Assembly: GCF_009939195.1 (NCBI RefSeq)
Contig: NZ_JAACKC010000002.1
Coordinates: 1 to 64,000 of the forward strand
Source: Acinetobacter kanungonis
GTDB lineage: Bacteria > Pseudomonadota > Gammaproteobacteria > Pseudomonadales > Moraxellaceae
Reading direction: 5' to 3'
Length of the DNA: 64,000 nt
Below, one piece after another: positions 17,931 to 26,711 of the stretch (position 1 is the stretch's first letter; each line of letters starts with the position of its first letter). The notes under the pieces were generated by a model that was given only the letters and a program-made list of their open reading frames with translations, did no database searches and had not been told where the DNA came from. Made by a program: the position numbers and the translations under genes.

Positions 17931-18575
17931 ATGAAAATAAAATTAATGACTTGCTGTGCTGTAGCCTTGTTGGCTACCGCACAGGCAAAGTCGATCGACA
18001 ATGCCAAACTCAGTATTAATAAACAGAATATTAAGGTCTGGACCTACCAAAACAACGCCAATCCTGTGGTGTTATATAAAGCCGAAACGCATTTTGATGT
18101 TCCGATTGAAAAGGCCACTGCGCTGATTTTAGATGTGGAACAAGCGCCTAAATGGGTGCCTTATATGGGCAGCGTCAAGGTGCTGTCCCGAGATGACAGC
18201 AAGGGCGAGTTTCTGTTGTATATGGTGCTGGATTTTCCATTTCCTTTAAAAGACCGTGATTTGGTGGTGAAGGGGAAAATGAGTAAAGATGCCCAAGGAA
18301 TGATTCATATTCAAAATAAGGCTGTGAATCAAGGCTACCCGCTGAATCCAGATTATGTGCGTTTAACCCGTTATGAAGGGGACTGGACCTTCCAAAAACT
18401 GAGTAAGCAAAAAGTTAAAGTTTCGACTTATGGTTATGCCGACCCTGAAGGTTCTATTCCCCTCAGTGCGGTGAATCTGTTTGTTGAGCAACAACCTTAT
18501 CAAATGCTGCTGAAGATGAAACAGGAACTGGCAAAGCCACGGAATTATGCTGCTTTGCCTGTAATTTTACGTTAA
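17931..18575 (+). CDS. Secreted START-domain (lipid-binding-like) protein
   Basis: 214 residues with a signal peptide (cut near AQA-KS). The mature part has the START/SRPBCC pattern: AETHFDVPIEKATALILDVE, W-V-P-Y, then DFPFPLKDRDLVVKGKM and a YGYADPEGSIPLSAVN block before the last amphipathic helix. START domains bind a hydrophobic ligand in a helix-grip fold; here it would act in the periplasm. It lies 58 bp after dapB with no terminator between, so co-transcription is possible. Ligand and role are unknown. Confidence 0.85.
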   Translation: MKIKLMTCCAVALLATAQAKSIDNAKLSINKQNIKVWTYQNNANPVVLYKAETHFDVPIEKATALILDVEQAPKWVPYMGSVKVLSRDDSKGEFLLYMVLDFPFPLKDRDLVVKGKMSKDAQGMIHIQNKAVNQGYPLNPDYVRLTRYEGDWTFQKLSKQKVKVSTYGYADPEGSIPLSAVNLFVEQQPYQMLLKMKQELAKPRNYAALPVILR

Positions 18576-18587
18576 AACATGCGAGGT

Positions 18588-18618
18588 GATGCCCACGGTA
18601 TTCAGGACGTCGGGCATC
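18588..18618 (+). other. Stem-loop with CAGGA loop after the START-domain gene
   Basis: GATGCCC-ACG pairs with CGT-C-GGGCATC (one bulged C), leaving loop GTATTCAGGA. It begins 12 nt after the stop codon and is not followed by a T-run. It may be a 3' UTR structure or a weak terminator; the CAGGACG in and beside the loop recalls the CsrA-binding motif. Confidence 0.4.
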
Positions 18619-18789
18619 GCTTGCAGACCTGAGGGTTGCAGCTGTTAAGCGAAAAGTATTTAACCTTTTTGGATAGACACATATTTCAGAATCGAGATTG
18701 GTCAGGTTGGAAGATTTTGCAGAAATAAATGTTGTAGAAAAATCGAAGAATTCACACAATATTCTTGAGTAAGAATCCATAAAATCACG

Positions 18790-19680
18790 ATGAAATCGAC
18801 CATTGAAGAATTAAATGCCTTTGTCCAGATTGTCGAAAGTGGCTCGATTGTCAAAGCTGCCGAGCAACTGGGACAGACCACATCGGGCATCAGTCGTGCC
18901 TTACAACGTTTGGAAAGCAAGTTGAACGTGACCTTGCTGGAACGCACCACGCGCAAGCTGAAACTCACGCAAGAAGGGCAGTTATTTCTGGAGAAATCAC
19001 GTAAGATTTTGAATGATTTGACCGAAGCCGAAGACGCCTTATTAAAATCCGATCATGATATTTCAGGCTTAATTCGGGTCGATTCTGCCACGCCGTTTGT
19101 GTTGCATGTGATTGTGCCGCTGATTCAGGAATTTATGCAGCAATATCCCAAGATTGAGATTGAGCTGAATAATCACGATCAGATTATTGATTTACTGGAA
19201 CATAAAACCGATGTCGCCATTCGCTTTGGCGAATTAAATGATTCCAGTCTACATGCCAAATTACTCTGTCGTAGCCGCTTATACCTTGTGGCGAGCCCAG
19301 CATATTTAGCGAAGCATGGCACACCGCACCAGCCTGAGCAGTTATTGCAGCATGCCTTAATTGGTTTTACCCAGCCGACCCATTTAAACAGTTGGCCGCT
19401 GCAACATCAGGGGCAGCGATTCAATATTCATCCCAAAATCAAAGCCTCCAATGGTGAAACGGTGCGCCAGCTGGCATTGCATGGGGCGGGCATTACCTGT
19501 TTATCCCGTTTCTTGGTGCAGGATGATTTAAACGCGGGTCGGTTGCAGGCACTGTTTGAAGATCAGATTGAACTGCAATACCAAAATATCCACGCCGTAT
19601 ACTATCAACAAGAGCACTTACCGAAACGGGTTCGTCTATTTATTGAGTTTTTGGCACAGCAGCTTGCCATTTATCTTTAG
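18790..19680 (+). CDS. LysR family transcriptional regulator
   Basis: 296 residues. The DNA-binding domain is KSTIEELNAFVQIVESGSI, then AAEQLGQTTSGISRALQRLE, and the sensor domain runs from about residue 88. It belongs to the CrgA/DsdC-like subgroup by general look (VAIRFGELNDSSL, LALHGAGITCLSRFLVQDDL). No obvious divergent target: upstream is the START gene in the same direction. Its last 41 bases overlap the 3' end of a convergent lipoprotein gene. Targets and effector unknown. Confidence 0.9.
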   Translation: MKSTIEELNAFVQIVESGSIVKAAEQLGQTTSGISRALQRLESKLNVTLLERTTRKLKLTQEGQLFLEKSRKILNDLTEAEDALLKSDHDISGLIRVDSATPFVLHVIVPLIQEFMQQYPKIEIELNNHDQIIDLLEHKTDVAIRFGELNDSSLHAKLLCRSRLYLVASPAYLAKHGTPHQPEQLLQHALIGFTQPTHLNSWPLQHQGQRFNIHPKIKASNGETVRQLALHGAGITCLSRFLVQDDLNAGRLQALFEDQIELQYQNIHAVYYQQEHLPKRVRLFIEFLAQQLAIYL

Positions 19681-20041
19681 CTTGCGGCAAGTGTATCTCT
19701 ACGGTAAGCAAGGCTGATCGTGGTTGAGCATTTTGATCGTGCAGCGCAATGGCAAAATGCTGTGCATTGTTCCAACAGACAAACTGTAATTTTTTCAGTG
19801 CTGTCTCGCCAATTAAAGTGGTGCGGGTTGAACCCGATTGGTAGCTAAACAGGCGCTGCGGAATGACCGTATCTTGCACATCACGCTTTTGCCATAACTC
19901 AAAATTTTGTTGTCCTGATGCTTTTAAATACCCCTCAATTAAAGACTGACAAATAAAATCATGCTGCTGTTGCTGAGCCGAGGTCGTGGGTTGGCAGGCA
20001 GCCACTGCCAGCGTCAGGATGAGGATGCTGAGACGGTACAT
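19640..20041 (-). CDS. Small lipoprotein of unknown function
   Basis: 133 residues. The signal peptide ends in lipobox AVAAC with Cys16. The mature protein has a central segment FICQSLIEGYLKASGQQNFE and two further cysteines. I do not recognise a named domain. The frame is convergent with, and overlaps by 41 bp, the LysR gene to its left. It is divergent from the MocR-type regulator to its right (84-bp gap), so the two may share a promoter region. Confidence 0.7.
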   Translation of the reverse strand: MYRLSILILTLAVAACQPTTSAQQQQHDFICQSLIEGYLKASGQQNFELWQKRDVQDTVIPQRLFSYQSGSTRTTLIGETALKKLQFVCWNNAQHFAIALHDQNAQPRSALLTVEIHLPQAKDKWQAAVPKTQ

Positions 20042-20125
20042 TGTGTTTCCCCTGATAAAAAATAAACTGTACGACTAGCATAGGCAGGGTGTACTCTTGG
20101 TTACAGATACAAAATATTTTAAAAA

Positions 20126-21583
20126 ATGAGTACAGTGATGGGCATTCAGTATCGTGATTTGGCACACCAGTTGGCACAGAAAATCTATGCAGGGGAATTG
20201 GGGGCAGGGCAACGATTAAGTTCCTTACGGCAGTTTGCCCAGTTACAACAGGTCAGTCTGAATACCGCCAAAAGTTGCTATGAATTGCTAGAAGCACAAG
20301 GTTTGATTGCGGCAAAACCACAGGCGGGCTATTTTGTGCAGCCACAAGCTTTGGCGGTGGCGCTCCCGCAACATGCGGATTTTGCCACCACGGCACGTGA
20401 AGTTTCTAATTTGGAACTGCAAATTGAAATTCAGGAAGCCTCAATTCATGACCAGATGATCCATCTGGGCTCGATTCAATTGTCTCCGAATTTGGTGCCT
20501 GTGGAGGCACTCCGCCGTTCCATTCAACGCGCTTTAAAACACAGCAAACCGGAAGATTTTCTGTATAGCGACAAACAGGGGCATCGTCGTTTGCGCGAGG
20601 CGCTGTCGGCACATTGGGCGGAAGATGGGATTTATATTGCCCTCGAAGAGATCTATATCAGCAATGGTTGTATGCCTGCATTGTCGGTGGTGATTCAGAC
20701 CCTGACCCAAGAAGGGGACAGTATTATTGTACCGACGCCCAATTTTAATGGGCAGTTACAACTGCTGGCGAGTTTGAATCGTAAAATTGTGGAAATTCCT
20801 GCGCATGCCAATGGTTTTGATTTGCAGCGACTGGAGCAGGCGATGCAACACTCGGGGGCAAAAGCTTGCCTGCTCACAGCCAATTTTCAAAACCCGCTGG
20901 GCTTCTGTTTAAGCCCCGCAGAGAAAGAGCAAATTGCCCAGTTAGCCGCGAAATATCAATGCTATGTGATTGAAGATGACATTTATGCGGAATGCAGTTT
21001 TGACTTAAAGCGACCTTTGCCGATTCAATACTGGGACCGACAGGGTTATGTGATTTATTGCGGCTCGGTTTCAAAATCATTATCAACCGCGTATCGGGTG
21101 GGTTGGTTCTGTATGCCTTCTCGTTTACAGCATTTACGTGCGCAATTGCTCACGCGGCATGTTGCAGTGAATACGCCTTTACAATTGGGATTGGCGGATC
21201 TGATTTACAGCCGTGCCTATCGCGAGCATTTGAATCAGTTAAAACCCAATTTAATGCAGCAGGTCGAACAGTATCGGCAATTTTTGATTCAGGTGTTTGC
21301 AGGTATCGAGATTCGTTTGAACCAGCCCAAAGGCGGTTATGCACTGTGGCTACAGTTACCCGATCAAATTCATAGTTTGGACATTTACCGCTATGCACAG
21401 CAGCAAGGCATTAGCATTGTGCCAGGCATCGTGTTTGGGGAAGAGCAGCGCTATAAAAACTGTATTCGTTTAAATGCAGGGCATGAATTGTCATTGGAAA
21501 TCCGCCAAGCGATTGTCTGTCTGGCGGATTGGGTACGGCAGCAATTAGGGTATCATGCTGTGCTGGATTCAAAGTCGGCTTGA
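20126..21583 (+). CDS. MocR-type regulator: GntR DNA-binding domain fused to a PLP aminotransferase domain
   Basis: 485 residues. Residues 1-75 are a GntR winged helix (RDLAHQLAQKIYAGELGAGQ and a recognition helix within QVSLNTAKSCYELLEAQGLI). A linker follows, then a fold-type I aminotransferase domain from about residue 110, with the PLP lysine in GSVSKSLSTAYRVGW. Such proteins (PdxR, GabR, TauR) use the enzyme-like domain to sense PLP or an amine and activate nearby genes. An ATG 12 bases downstream is an alternative start. The 3' end overlaps ahr by 31 bp, convergent. Target not identifiable. Confidence 0.88.
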   Translation: MSTVMGIQYRDLAHQLAQKIYAGELGAGQRLSSLRQFAQLQQVSLNTAKSCYELLEAQGLIAAKPQAGYFVQPQALAVALPQHADFATTAREVSNLELQIEIQEASIHDQMIHLGSIQLSPNLVPVEALRRSIQRALKHSKPEDFLYSDKQGHRRLREALSAHWAEDGIYIALEEIYISNGCMPALSVVIQTLTQEGDSIIVPTPNFNGQLQLLASLNRKIVEIPAHANGFDLQRLEQAMQHSGAKACLLTANFQNPLGFCLSPAEKEQIAQLAAKYQCYVIEDDIYAECSFDLKRPLPIQYWDRQGYVIYCGSVSKSLSTAYRVGWFCMPSRLQHLRAQLLTRHVAVNTPLQLGLADLIYSRAYREHLNQLKPNLMQQVEQYRQFLIQVFAGIEIRLNQPKGGYALWLQLPDQIHSLDIYRYAQQQGISIVPGIVFGEEQRYKNCIRLNAGHELSLEIRQAIVCLADWVRQQLGYHAVLDSKSA

Positions 21584-22590
21584 AGCACAATCCGATAACG
21601 GGCTTTGCCTGAATGCAAGCGTTCAATCGCTTGATTCAGTTGCGACATTGGGAACAACTCAATTTGTGGTGCAATGTTTTTCCGTGCAGCAAACTTGAGC
21701 AGTTGGCGTAAAGCCGCAGGTGAACCCGTTGGGGAGCCTGTGATTGACTTTGCTCCACCAATCAGACTGCCCGTATTAAACTTGATGGGTTCCAATGGCA
21801 CTCCTAGCAGATGCATGGTGCCATTCGGTGCCAGCGTACTAATATAAGCAGGCCAATTCAGGGTAACATTCACGGTACTGAGTAACAGGTCAAATTTTCC
21901 TCGTTGAGATTTCAGTGCCTCCACATCGCGGCTATTCACTACATGGTCTGCCCCCATGGCTTTGAGCTCATCGGTCTTGTCCATGCTTGAAGTAAAGGCG
22001 GTAATTTCGCAGCCCCATGCTTTGAGTAATTTAATTGCCATGTGTCCCAAACCCCCAATCCCGATCACCCCGACATGATGTGTGGCTTGAATTTGGTGTT
22101 TGAGTAAAGGATCAAATACGGTAATGCCACCACAGAGTAATGGACCTGCACTTTCAGGTGCAAGGTCATCGGGTAGTGGAATCACCCATTGCCATGCGGC
22201 ACGAACTTTATCGGCAAAGCCACCTGCATGACCGACGATGGTTGCAGTACTGCCACCTGTACACAGCACGGGTTGTCCTGCCACACATGAATCACAATAT
22301 TGGCAGCTTTCCGCGGTCCAGCCTAACCCGACACGTTGACCCATCTGTAAACCTTTGGCTTCAGTTCCAAGACGGGCAATGGTGCCTATCACTTCATGTC
22401 CTGCCACCACTGGATAGACGGCATTGTTCCATTCGTTTTCAATCACCGAAAGATCGGAATGACACAGGCCACAATATTCCACCTGAATTTCCACTTGATG
22501 GGGAAGCAGTTCACCTGCATCAAATTGAAACGGTACCAATGCTTCGCCTTGTTGCAGGGCAGCATAGCTATTGATCAGGTTATTATTCAT
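21553..22590 (-). CDS. ahr: Zinc-dependent aldehyde reductase, Ahr/YjgB type
   Basis: 345 residues of the cinnamyl-alcohol-dehydrogenase branch of medium-chain dehydrogenases. Catalytic zinc ligands lie in CGLCHSD and AGHEVIG. The structural zinc site is C-x2-C-x2-C-x7-C around residue 95. The nucleotide motif is GIGGLGHMAIKLL. It follows E. coli Ahr (YjgB) closely, including VGLGWTAESC, WQWVIPLPDDL and ELFPMSQLN. It reduces a broad range of aldehydes to alcohols with NADPH in the cytoplasm. The start has AGAGGATG upstream. The tag gene follows 28 bp downstream and may begin within the same unit on the opposite direction of travel: both are minus strand, tag being downstream... tag lies upstream at 22619-23185, so ahr may be read from the tag promoter. 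Confidence 0.9.
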   Translation of the reverse strand: MNNNLINSYAALQQGEALVPFQFDAGELLPHQVEIQVEYCGLCHSDLSVIENEWNNAVYPVVAGHEVIGTIARLGTEAKGLQMGQRVGLGWTAESCQYCDSCVAGQPVLCTGGSTATIVGHAGGFADKVRAAWQWVIPLPDDLAPESAGPLLCGGITVFDPLLKHQIQATHHVGVIGIGGLGHMAIKLLKAWGCEITAFTSSMDKTDELKAMGADHVVNSRDVEALKSQRGKFDLLLSTVNVTLNWPAYISTLAPNGTMHLLGVPLEPIKFNTGSLIGGAKSITGSPTGSPAALRQLLKFAARKNIAPQIELFPMSQLNQAIERLHSGKARYRIVLQADFESSTA

Positions 22591-22618
22591 GGCGACATCC
22601 TCTGTTTTTTATCGTGTT

Positions 22619-23185
22619 TTATTGGGTTGCAGTGTTCTTGGCTGGGCAGCAGTCTTCGTGATCATCGACCATGCCCACGGCTTGCATAAAGGCATAACAG
22701 GTGGTGGGACCGACAAACTTAAAGCCTTTTTTCTTTAAGGCTTTGGACATCTTCTGGCTAATTTCAGTTTGTGCAGGTGCTGTTTTATAGTTGGGCACGG
22801 CATTTAAAATAGGCGTGTGGTCGACAAAGCGCCATAACCAATCAACCACATCCTGTTCTTGTTTCAGGTTCTGCCAAGCCCGCGCGTTATCGCGAATCGC
22901 ATGCAGTTTGCCGATGTGTCGAATCAGTCCAGCGTCTTGTAATTTGGCTTCCAGCTCGGCATCGCTCAGTTCTGCAATGTGTTGAATGGAATGCTGAAAA
23001 AAATGCTGGCGATAACTTTCGCGTTTTTTCAGTACTGTAATCCATGACAGTCCTGCCTGTTGTCCTTCAAGACACAGCATTTCAAACAGATGTTGTTCAT
23101 CATGCACAGGTTGCCCCCATTCATAATCATGGTAAGCAATGTAGAGAGGATCCTCAGTACACCAGCCACAGCGTTGTTTTGTCAT
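22619..23185 (-). CDS. tag: DNA-3-methyladenine glycosylase I
   Basis: 188 residues, the typical Tag length. It removes 3-methyladenine from alkylated DNA, starting base-excision repair. The text matches E. coli Tag in long blocks: RCGWCTEDPLYIAYHDYEWG, LEGQQAGLSWITVLKKRE and LKKKGFKFVGPTTCYAFMQA. The zinc-snap residues are present at both ends: a Cys in the CGWC start, and a His and Cys in the C-terminal DDHEDCC. It lies 28 bp upstream of ahr on the same strand, so the two could be co-transcribed. Confidence 0.96.
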   Translation of the reverse strand: MTKQRCGWCTEDPLYIAYHDYEWGQPVHDEQHLFEMLCLEGQQAGLSWITVLKKRESYRQHFFQHSIQHIAELSDAELEAKLQDAGLIRHIGKLHAIRDNARAWQNLKQEQDVVDWLWRFVDHTPILNAVPNYKTAPAQTEISQKMSKALKKKGFKFVGPTTCYAFMQAVGMVDDHEDCCPAKNTATQ

Positions 23186-23215
23186 TCTTCCTCTCTATTC
23201 TATGTTGTTATCAGT

Positions 23216-23461
23216 TTATAAGGTGAAGTCTACCCATTGATCCGCTTTATTGTCCCAGTAGGATAAAGCGGCTTGTTGTAAGTCGTTAAAAGAAATCCAG
23301 AAATCTTTGCCTGACTTGTCTGCAAAACCTGTACTGATGAGCAGGGCATCATCCGTAATTTCCATGATCCAGCCTTGATAGCTTTGTCCTGCAACCACAA
23401 TTTTTTGTTGATTGCCTGATTCTGCAAATTCAACCAGACGATTCATCAACACTTCAGACAT
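23216..23461 (-). CDS. Small cytoplasmic protein of unknown function
   Basis: 81 residues, no signal peptide or membrane segment. The pattern of alternating strands (KIVVAGQSYQGWIMEITDDA, LLISTG) suggests a small beta-barrel such as an SH3/LSm-like fold, but that is only an impression. The ATG has AGGAAATACAC before it. It lies 17 bp downstream of the M23 peptidase gene and 30 bp upstream of tag, all minus strand, so it is probably part of one run of genes. Confidence 0.65.
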   Translation of the reverse strand: MSEVLMNRLVEFAESGNQQKIVVAGQSYQGWIMEITDDALLISTGFADKSGKDFWISFNDLQQAALSYWDNKADQWVDFTL

Positions 23462-23478
23462 GTGTATTTCCTAAAAAA

Positions 23479-24018
23479 TTAACGTAAATATGGAAAAGGA
23501 TTGACCGCACCGCGACCTTTACCTGCTAAATAAATTCCATAATGTAAATGTGGCGCCGTATGTCGTGCATTGCCCGTGTTACCTACATAGCCGATGAGAT
23601 CGCCTTTTTTCACGAAATCTCCGACGGATAGGCCACGTTTATGCTCATTCAAGTGCGCATAATAATGCCACGAACCACTCGGTCCCAACACCCAAATTAC
23701 TTTACCACCCAAATTGTTATCGCGTAAGTCTGCAATTAAGCCATCGGTGGTGCTATACACTTTTGTTCCACGTGGAGCCATGATGTCGATACCTTCATGT
23801 CGACGTCCCTGACTGCGTGAAGCGCCCCAGGTATCGCTGAGTTGTTTGGCTCGAATATTTTGTACAGGAATTGGGAGCTTGGATTTGAGCGGCAGGCCTT
23901 GCAGTTCTTGTACTGTTGAGGGAGGCAGCGTTGAGCCTGTCTTCTTGGGTGTCGAGGTACAGGCACTCAGGGTCATGAACCCAATAGTCAAACTGGTAAT
24001 CGCAAAATGACGAAGCAC
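23479..24018 (-). CDS. M23 (LytM-type) peptidase lipoprotein
   Basis: 179 residues. Lipobox LSAC with Cys20. The LytM/peptidase M23 domain fills the C-terminal half: H74-x3-D78 in RRHEGIDIMAPRGTKVYS, and the HxH zinc motif in APHLHYGIYL, with WHYYAHL between. Such proteins either cut peptidoglycan cross-links or, when residues are lost, activate amidases; here the zinc ligands look intact, so activity is plausible. It would sit in the outer membrane facing the wall. It is followed at 17 bp by a small hypothetical gene. No LysM domain is present. Confidence 0.9.
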   Translation of the reverse strand: MLRHFAITSLTIGFMTLSACTSTPKKTGSTLPPSTVQELQGLPLKSKLPIPVQNIRAKQLSDTWGASRSQGRRHEGIDIMAPRGTKVYSTTDGLIADLRDNNLGGKVIWVLGPSGSWHYYAHLNEHKRGLSVGDFVKKGDLIGYVGNTGNARHTAPHLHYGIYLAGKGRGAVNPFPYLR

Positions 24019-24077
24019 AATTTATCCTTTTCGTTATTGTGATTTTCAAGACGCTAAAATTTCAGTTTCTGACTATG

Positions 24078-25112
24078 TCATATCTCTAAGGCGGAGATCA
24101 ATTTTTTCATGGCCGTTGGCAGCCCCATTTGTGTAGCTTTTTGTGGCGTGAACCAAGTGCCTGAAAGTTCAATGGCAATATGTTCTTGCTGTTCAGGTTC
24201 CACGTGGAAACAGATCGCCTCCAGCAGCCACGTGAAATGGGTAAAACTATGTGAGATTTGGGCACGCTGGTGGTTTGCTTTTAGACCGAGCATTTGTGTG
24301 GTTTGACTCAGTTCCGCACTGTCTTCATAGATTGGCAAGCTCCATAATCCGCCCCATAAACCGGTATTGGGACGTTGTAACCACAGCCATTGATCTTGGC
24401 ACTGCAACACCATCACTTGAGCCGATTTTACAGGAACTGCTTTTTTGGGCTTTTTATACGGCAGTTCAGTTTCCAGTCCCTGTTGATGGGCTTTACACTG
24501 CTGTTGCATCGGGCAATATAAACACAAGGGTTTTTTCGGGGTACAGATGGTTGCCCCTAAGTCCATAATCGCTTGGGTATAATCATGATTGCGCTGCTCA
24601 GGACATAACTCTTCTGCCAGTTGCCACAGTGCGCGTTCATGCACGGGTTTACTCAAATCATCTTCAATGGCATAGAAACGTGCCAGAACCCGTTTTACAT
24701 TGCCGTCCATAATCACGCCGTATTGGCGTAGTCCCAAAGACATCAATGCGCCAGCGGTGGAGCGACCAATGCCAGGCAGTGCCATCCATTCTTCCAATTT
24801 ACGCGGGAAATGACCTTGCTGCGCCACAATGCCTGCGGCTTTATGTAAATTACGCGCGCGGGCATAGTAACCTAGACCTGCCCAGTAGGGCGCAACATCA
24901 TCCCATGAGGCGCGGCCTAAATCTTCAACAGTAGGAAAGCGTTCGATAAAACGCTCGAAGTATTGCAGTACGGTTTTGACTTGTGTCTGTTGCAGCATAA
25001 TCTCGGAGACCCAAACTTGGTACGGGTTATCTGCGACTTGCCAAGGCAGGTCATGTCGACCATACAGATCGAACCAGTTTAAGAGGGCTTCAGAGAAAGA
25101 AAACAGAGACAT
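24078..25112 (-). CDS. mutY: Adenine DNA glycosylase
   Basis: 344 residues. Removes adenine mispaired with 8-oxoguanine. Visible parts: the N-terminal SEIMLQQTQVKTVLQYFERF region with the catalytic Glu; the helix-hairpin-helix LPGIGRSTAGAL; the catalytic Asp in MDGNVKRVLARF; the iron-sulfur cluster motif C-x6-C-x2-C-x5-C (CTPKKPLCLYCPMQQQC); and the C-terminal NUDIX-like 8-oxoG recognition domain from about residue 225. All key residues look intact. An M23 lipoprotein gene follows 59 bp downstream on the same strand. Confidence 0.97.
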   Translation of the reverse strand: MSLFSFSEALLNWFDLYGRHDLPWQVADNPYQVWVSEIMLQQTQVKTVLQYFERFIERFPTVEDLGRASWDDVAPYWAGLGYYARARNLHKAAGIVAQQGHFPRKLEEWMALPGIGRSTAGALMSLGLRQYGVIMDGNVKRVLARFYAIEDDLSKPVHERALWQLAEELCPEQRNHDYTQAIMDLGATICTPKKPLCLYCPMQQQCKAHQQGLETELPYKKPKKAVPVKSAQVMVLQCQDQWLWLQRPNTGLWGGLWSLPIYEDSAELSQTTQMLGLKANHQRAQISHSFTHFTWLLEAICFHVEPEQQEHIAIELSGTWFTPQKATQMGLPTAMKKLISALEI

Positions 25113-25192
25113 GCGAACTCAATACAATTACAAGCCGCTTAGTATAGCGGAGCCACCGCTTTTTGCAGCGCGAGCGCCATAAATTTTGCAAT

Positions 25193-25222
25193 AAAAAATG
25201 ATGCCGAAGCATCATCTTTTTA
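25193..25222 (-). terminator. Intrinsic terminator after the HIT protein gene
   Basis: ATGATGC-CGAA-GCATCAT (25198-25215). On the minus strand a run of T follows. It begins 23 nt after the HIT stop codon. Confidence 0.8.
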
Positions 25223-25238
25223 TAGATTGGGAAAGGGA

Positions 25239-25604
25239 TTAAGCTTCGCTTAACATGCCCCAACGCGCATCTAATTTAAGGGGTTGGTCTTCATAACGTG
25301 GAATAATATGGATGTGTAGGTGTTCAGACGCCTCACCAAACACAGTGCCATCATTAAAACCAACGTGGAAACCTGAAGGTTGATGACGTAACTTTAATTC
25401 GTTACGTGCCAGTTCTAGCAACGACATTAAACTTTTACGCTCTTTGTCGGTAATATCAAAGAAAGAGCTGACATGGCGTAGAGGGATAATGACGCAATGT
25501 CCTTTAGAGAGTGCATTCGGCTCAGGCAAAATGACACCAAACTCATTTTTATCGATGACATCAAATTCATCAAAATTGCAGTATGGGCAGTTGTTCTCAG
25601 TCAT
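25239..25604 (-). CDS. HIT family (histidine triad) protein
   Basis: 121 residues. The triad HLHIHII is at residues 95-101, the nucleotide-binding active site of HIT hydrolases, with H95, H97 and H99. An N-terminal CPYC (residues 6-9) recalls the zinc pair found in many bacterial HIT proteins, and GHCVIIPLRHVSSFFD is the usual HIT strand-helix block. Such proteins hydrolyse nucleoside phosphoramidates or dinucleotides; the physiological substrate is unknown. It is 74 bp downstream of nothing transcribed toward it except the hydrolase gene region, whose terminator lies upstream, so it is probably its own unit. Confidence 0.9.
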   Translation of the reverse strand: MTENNCPYCNFDEFDVIDKNEFGVILPEPNALSKGHCVIIPLRHVSSFFDITDKERKSLMSLLELARNELKLRHQPSGFHVGFNDGTVFGEASEHLHIHIIPRYEDQPLKLDARWGMLSEA

Positions 25605-25642
25605 TATCTTGTCCTCTTAAAAAATCAATCAAATTTAAAATG

Positions 25643-25664
25643 GATGCAGGATTCATCCTGCATC
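25643..25664 (-). terminator. Possible terminator after the dienelactone hydrolase gene
   Basis: GATGCAGGA-TTCA-TCCTGCATC, a perfect 9-bp stem, 15 nt after the stop codon. The following T-run on the minus strand is short (CATTTTAAA), so efficiency is uncertain. Confidence 0.6.
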
Positions 25665-25678
25665 TACTTTTGTACTTT

Positions 25679-26419
25679 TTATTCGCCTAAACGACGTTGT
25701 AGCAATTCATACATGGCTTCAAGTCCTTGGCGTTCTGCTTCAGCATTGTAGCCTAAGTCAACGCCATTGGTTTTGGCTTTCTCATCGGCTTCGGGGTTAC
25801 TAAAACCGTGCTTGGCATCTTCAAATACAATTACCTCATGCGGAACTTGCGCGGCATACATTTCTTCACGGAAATGTGCCACATCATCTAGGCTGACCAT
25901 GCTGTCGAGTTCGCCATGCAGCACCAAGATTTCAGCTTTCACCTGACCCGCTTGCGCAGGCGTTTGCGCTGAAAGGTTGGCATGGAAGGTCACCACAGCT
26001 TGGAGATCTGCACCAGAACGTGCCAAATCCAGCATGACTTTACCGCCATAACAGAAGCCAATTGCAGCCAGTTTATCTGCATTTACTTCGTTTTGTGCAG
26101 CCAATGCCGCCAGTCCTGCTGACGCACGAGTCACAATGGTGTCTGGTGCCTGAAAGGTTTGCATCATCCATTCATTGGCTTGAGCCGCAGAGGACGTCAC
26201 TTTTTTATCGCCGTACATATCAATCGCTAAGGCGGCATAACCATGTTCTGCCAATTCACGGGCACGCTGTTCGGTATAGGCATTACGTCCCCACCATTCA
26301 GGTGCAACCAAGATTCCAGCAACAGGTGTTGCAGTACTTGGTGCAGCAAAATATCCAATCAGGCGAGTCCCATCGGCTGCGGTATATTCAATTTCGCGTG
26401 TCTGAATGTTGGTGGTCAT
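25679..26419 (-). CDS. Dienelactone hydrolase family protein
   Basis: 246 residues, alpha/beta hydrolase fold. The nucleophile is Cys123 in GFCYGGKV, the dienelactone hydrolase mark rather than serine. The acid is probably the Asp in HGELDSMV and the base His in DAKHGFSNP. The early block AGILVAPEWWGRNAY is also typical. Named members open 4-carboxymethylenebutenolide in chloroaromatic breakdown, but chromosomal homologues such as this usually have unknown substrates. It ends in a probable terminator and stands alone. Confidence 0.9.
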   Translation of the reverse strand: MTTNIQTREIEYTAADGTRLIGYFAAPSTATPVAGILVAPEWWGRNAYTEQRARELAEHGYAALAIDMYGDKKVTSSAAQANEWMMQTFQAPDTIVTRASAGLAALAAQNEVNADKLAAIGFCYGGKVMLDLARSGADLQAVVTFHANLSAQTPAQAGQVKAEILVLHGELDSMVSLDDVAHFREEMYAAQVPHEVIVFEDAKHGFSNPEADEKAKTNGVDLGYNAEAERQGLEAMYELLQRRLGE

Positions 26420-26659
26420 CCTTTAGTCCTTAGTATTGTTGCGTATGAGAATTTACTGATTAAAGCATAAAAATAATCAATCATTTTTAAAAATTGATGT
26501 CGATGCAGCAAAGAAGTGTAAAAAAACATCATAAAATCTAAGAATATAGGTTTAATATATTAATAATTAACATGATTTTATATTCTTGAATTTAAGTAGA
26601 GAGATGATGATGACATCATGCTTTCTGAAATTTTTGCCGAAATTGCTGAAATTCAAGCC

Positions 26660-26689
26660 AAAAAAAGAAGGAAAAATCCTTCTTTTTTT
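26660..26689. terminator. Bidirectional terminator downstream of the DUF1328 gene
   Basis: AAAAAAAGAAGGA-AAAA-TCCTTCTTTTTTT, 13-bp stem with T-runs on both strands. It serves the DUF1328 gene on the minus strand. Confidence 0.85.
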
Positions 26690-26711
26690 GAGTTAACCTG
26701 ATGACCGTAAT

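Noticed and set aside
25643..25664. GCAGGAT in a hairpin after the dienelactone hydrolase gene, as a third CsrA-type RNA
   Set aside because: The GGA is paired in the stem, not in the loop, and there is no promoter box nearby.
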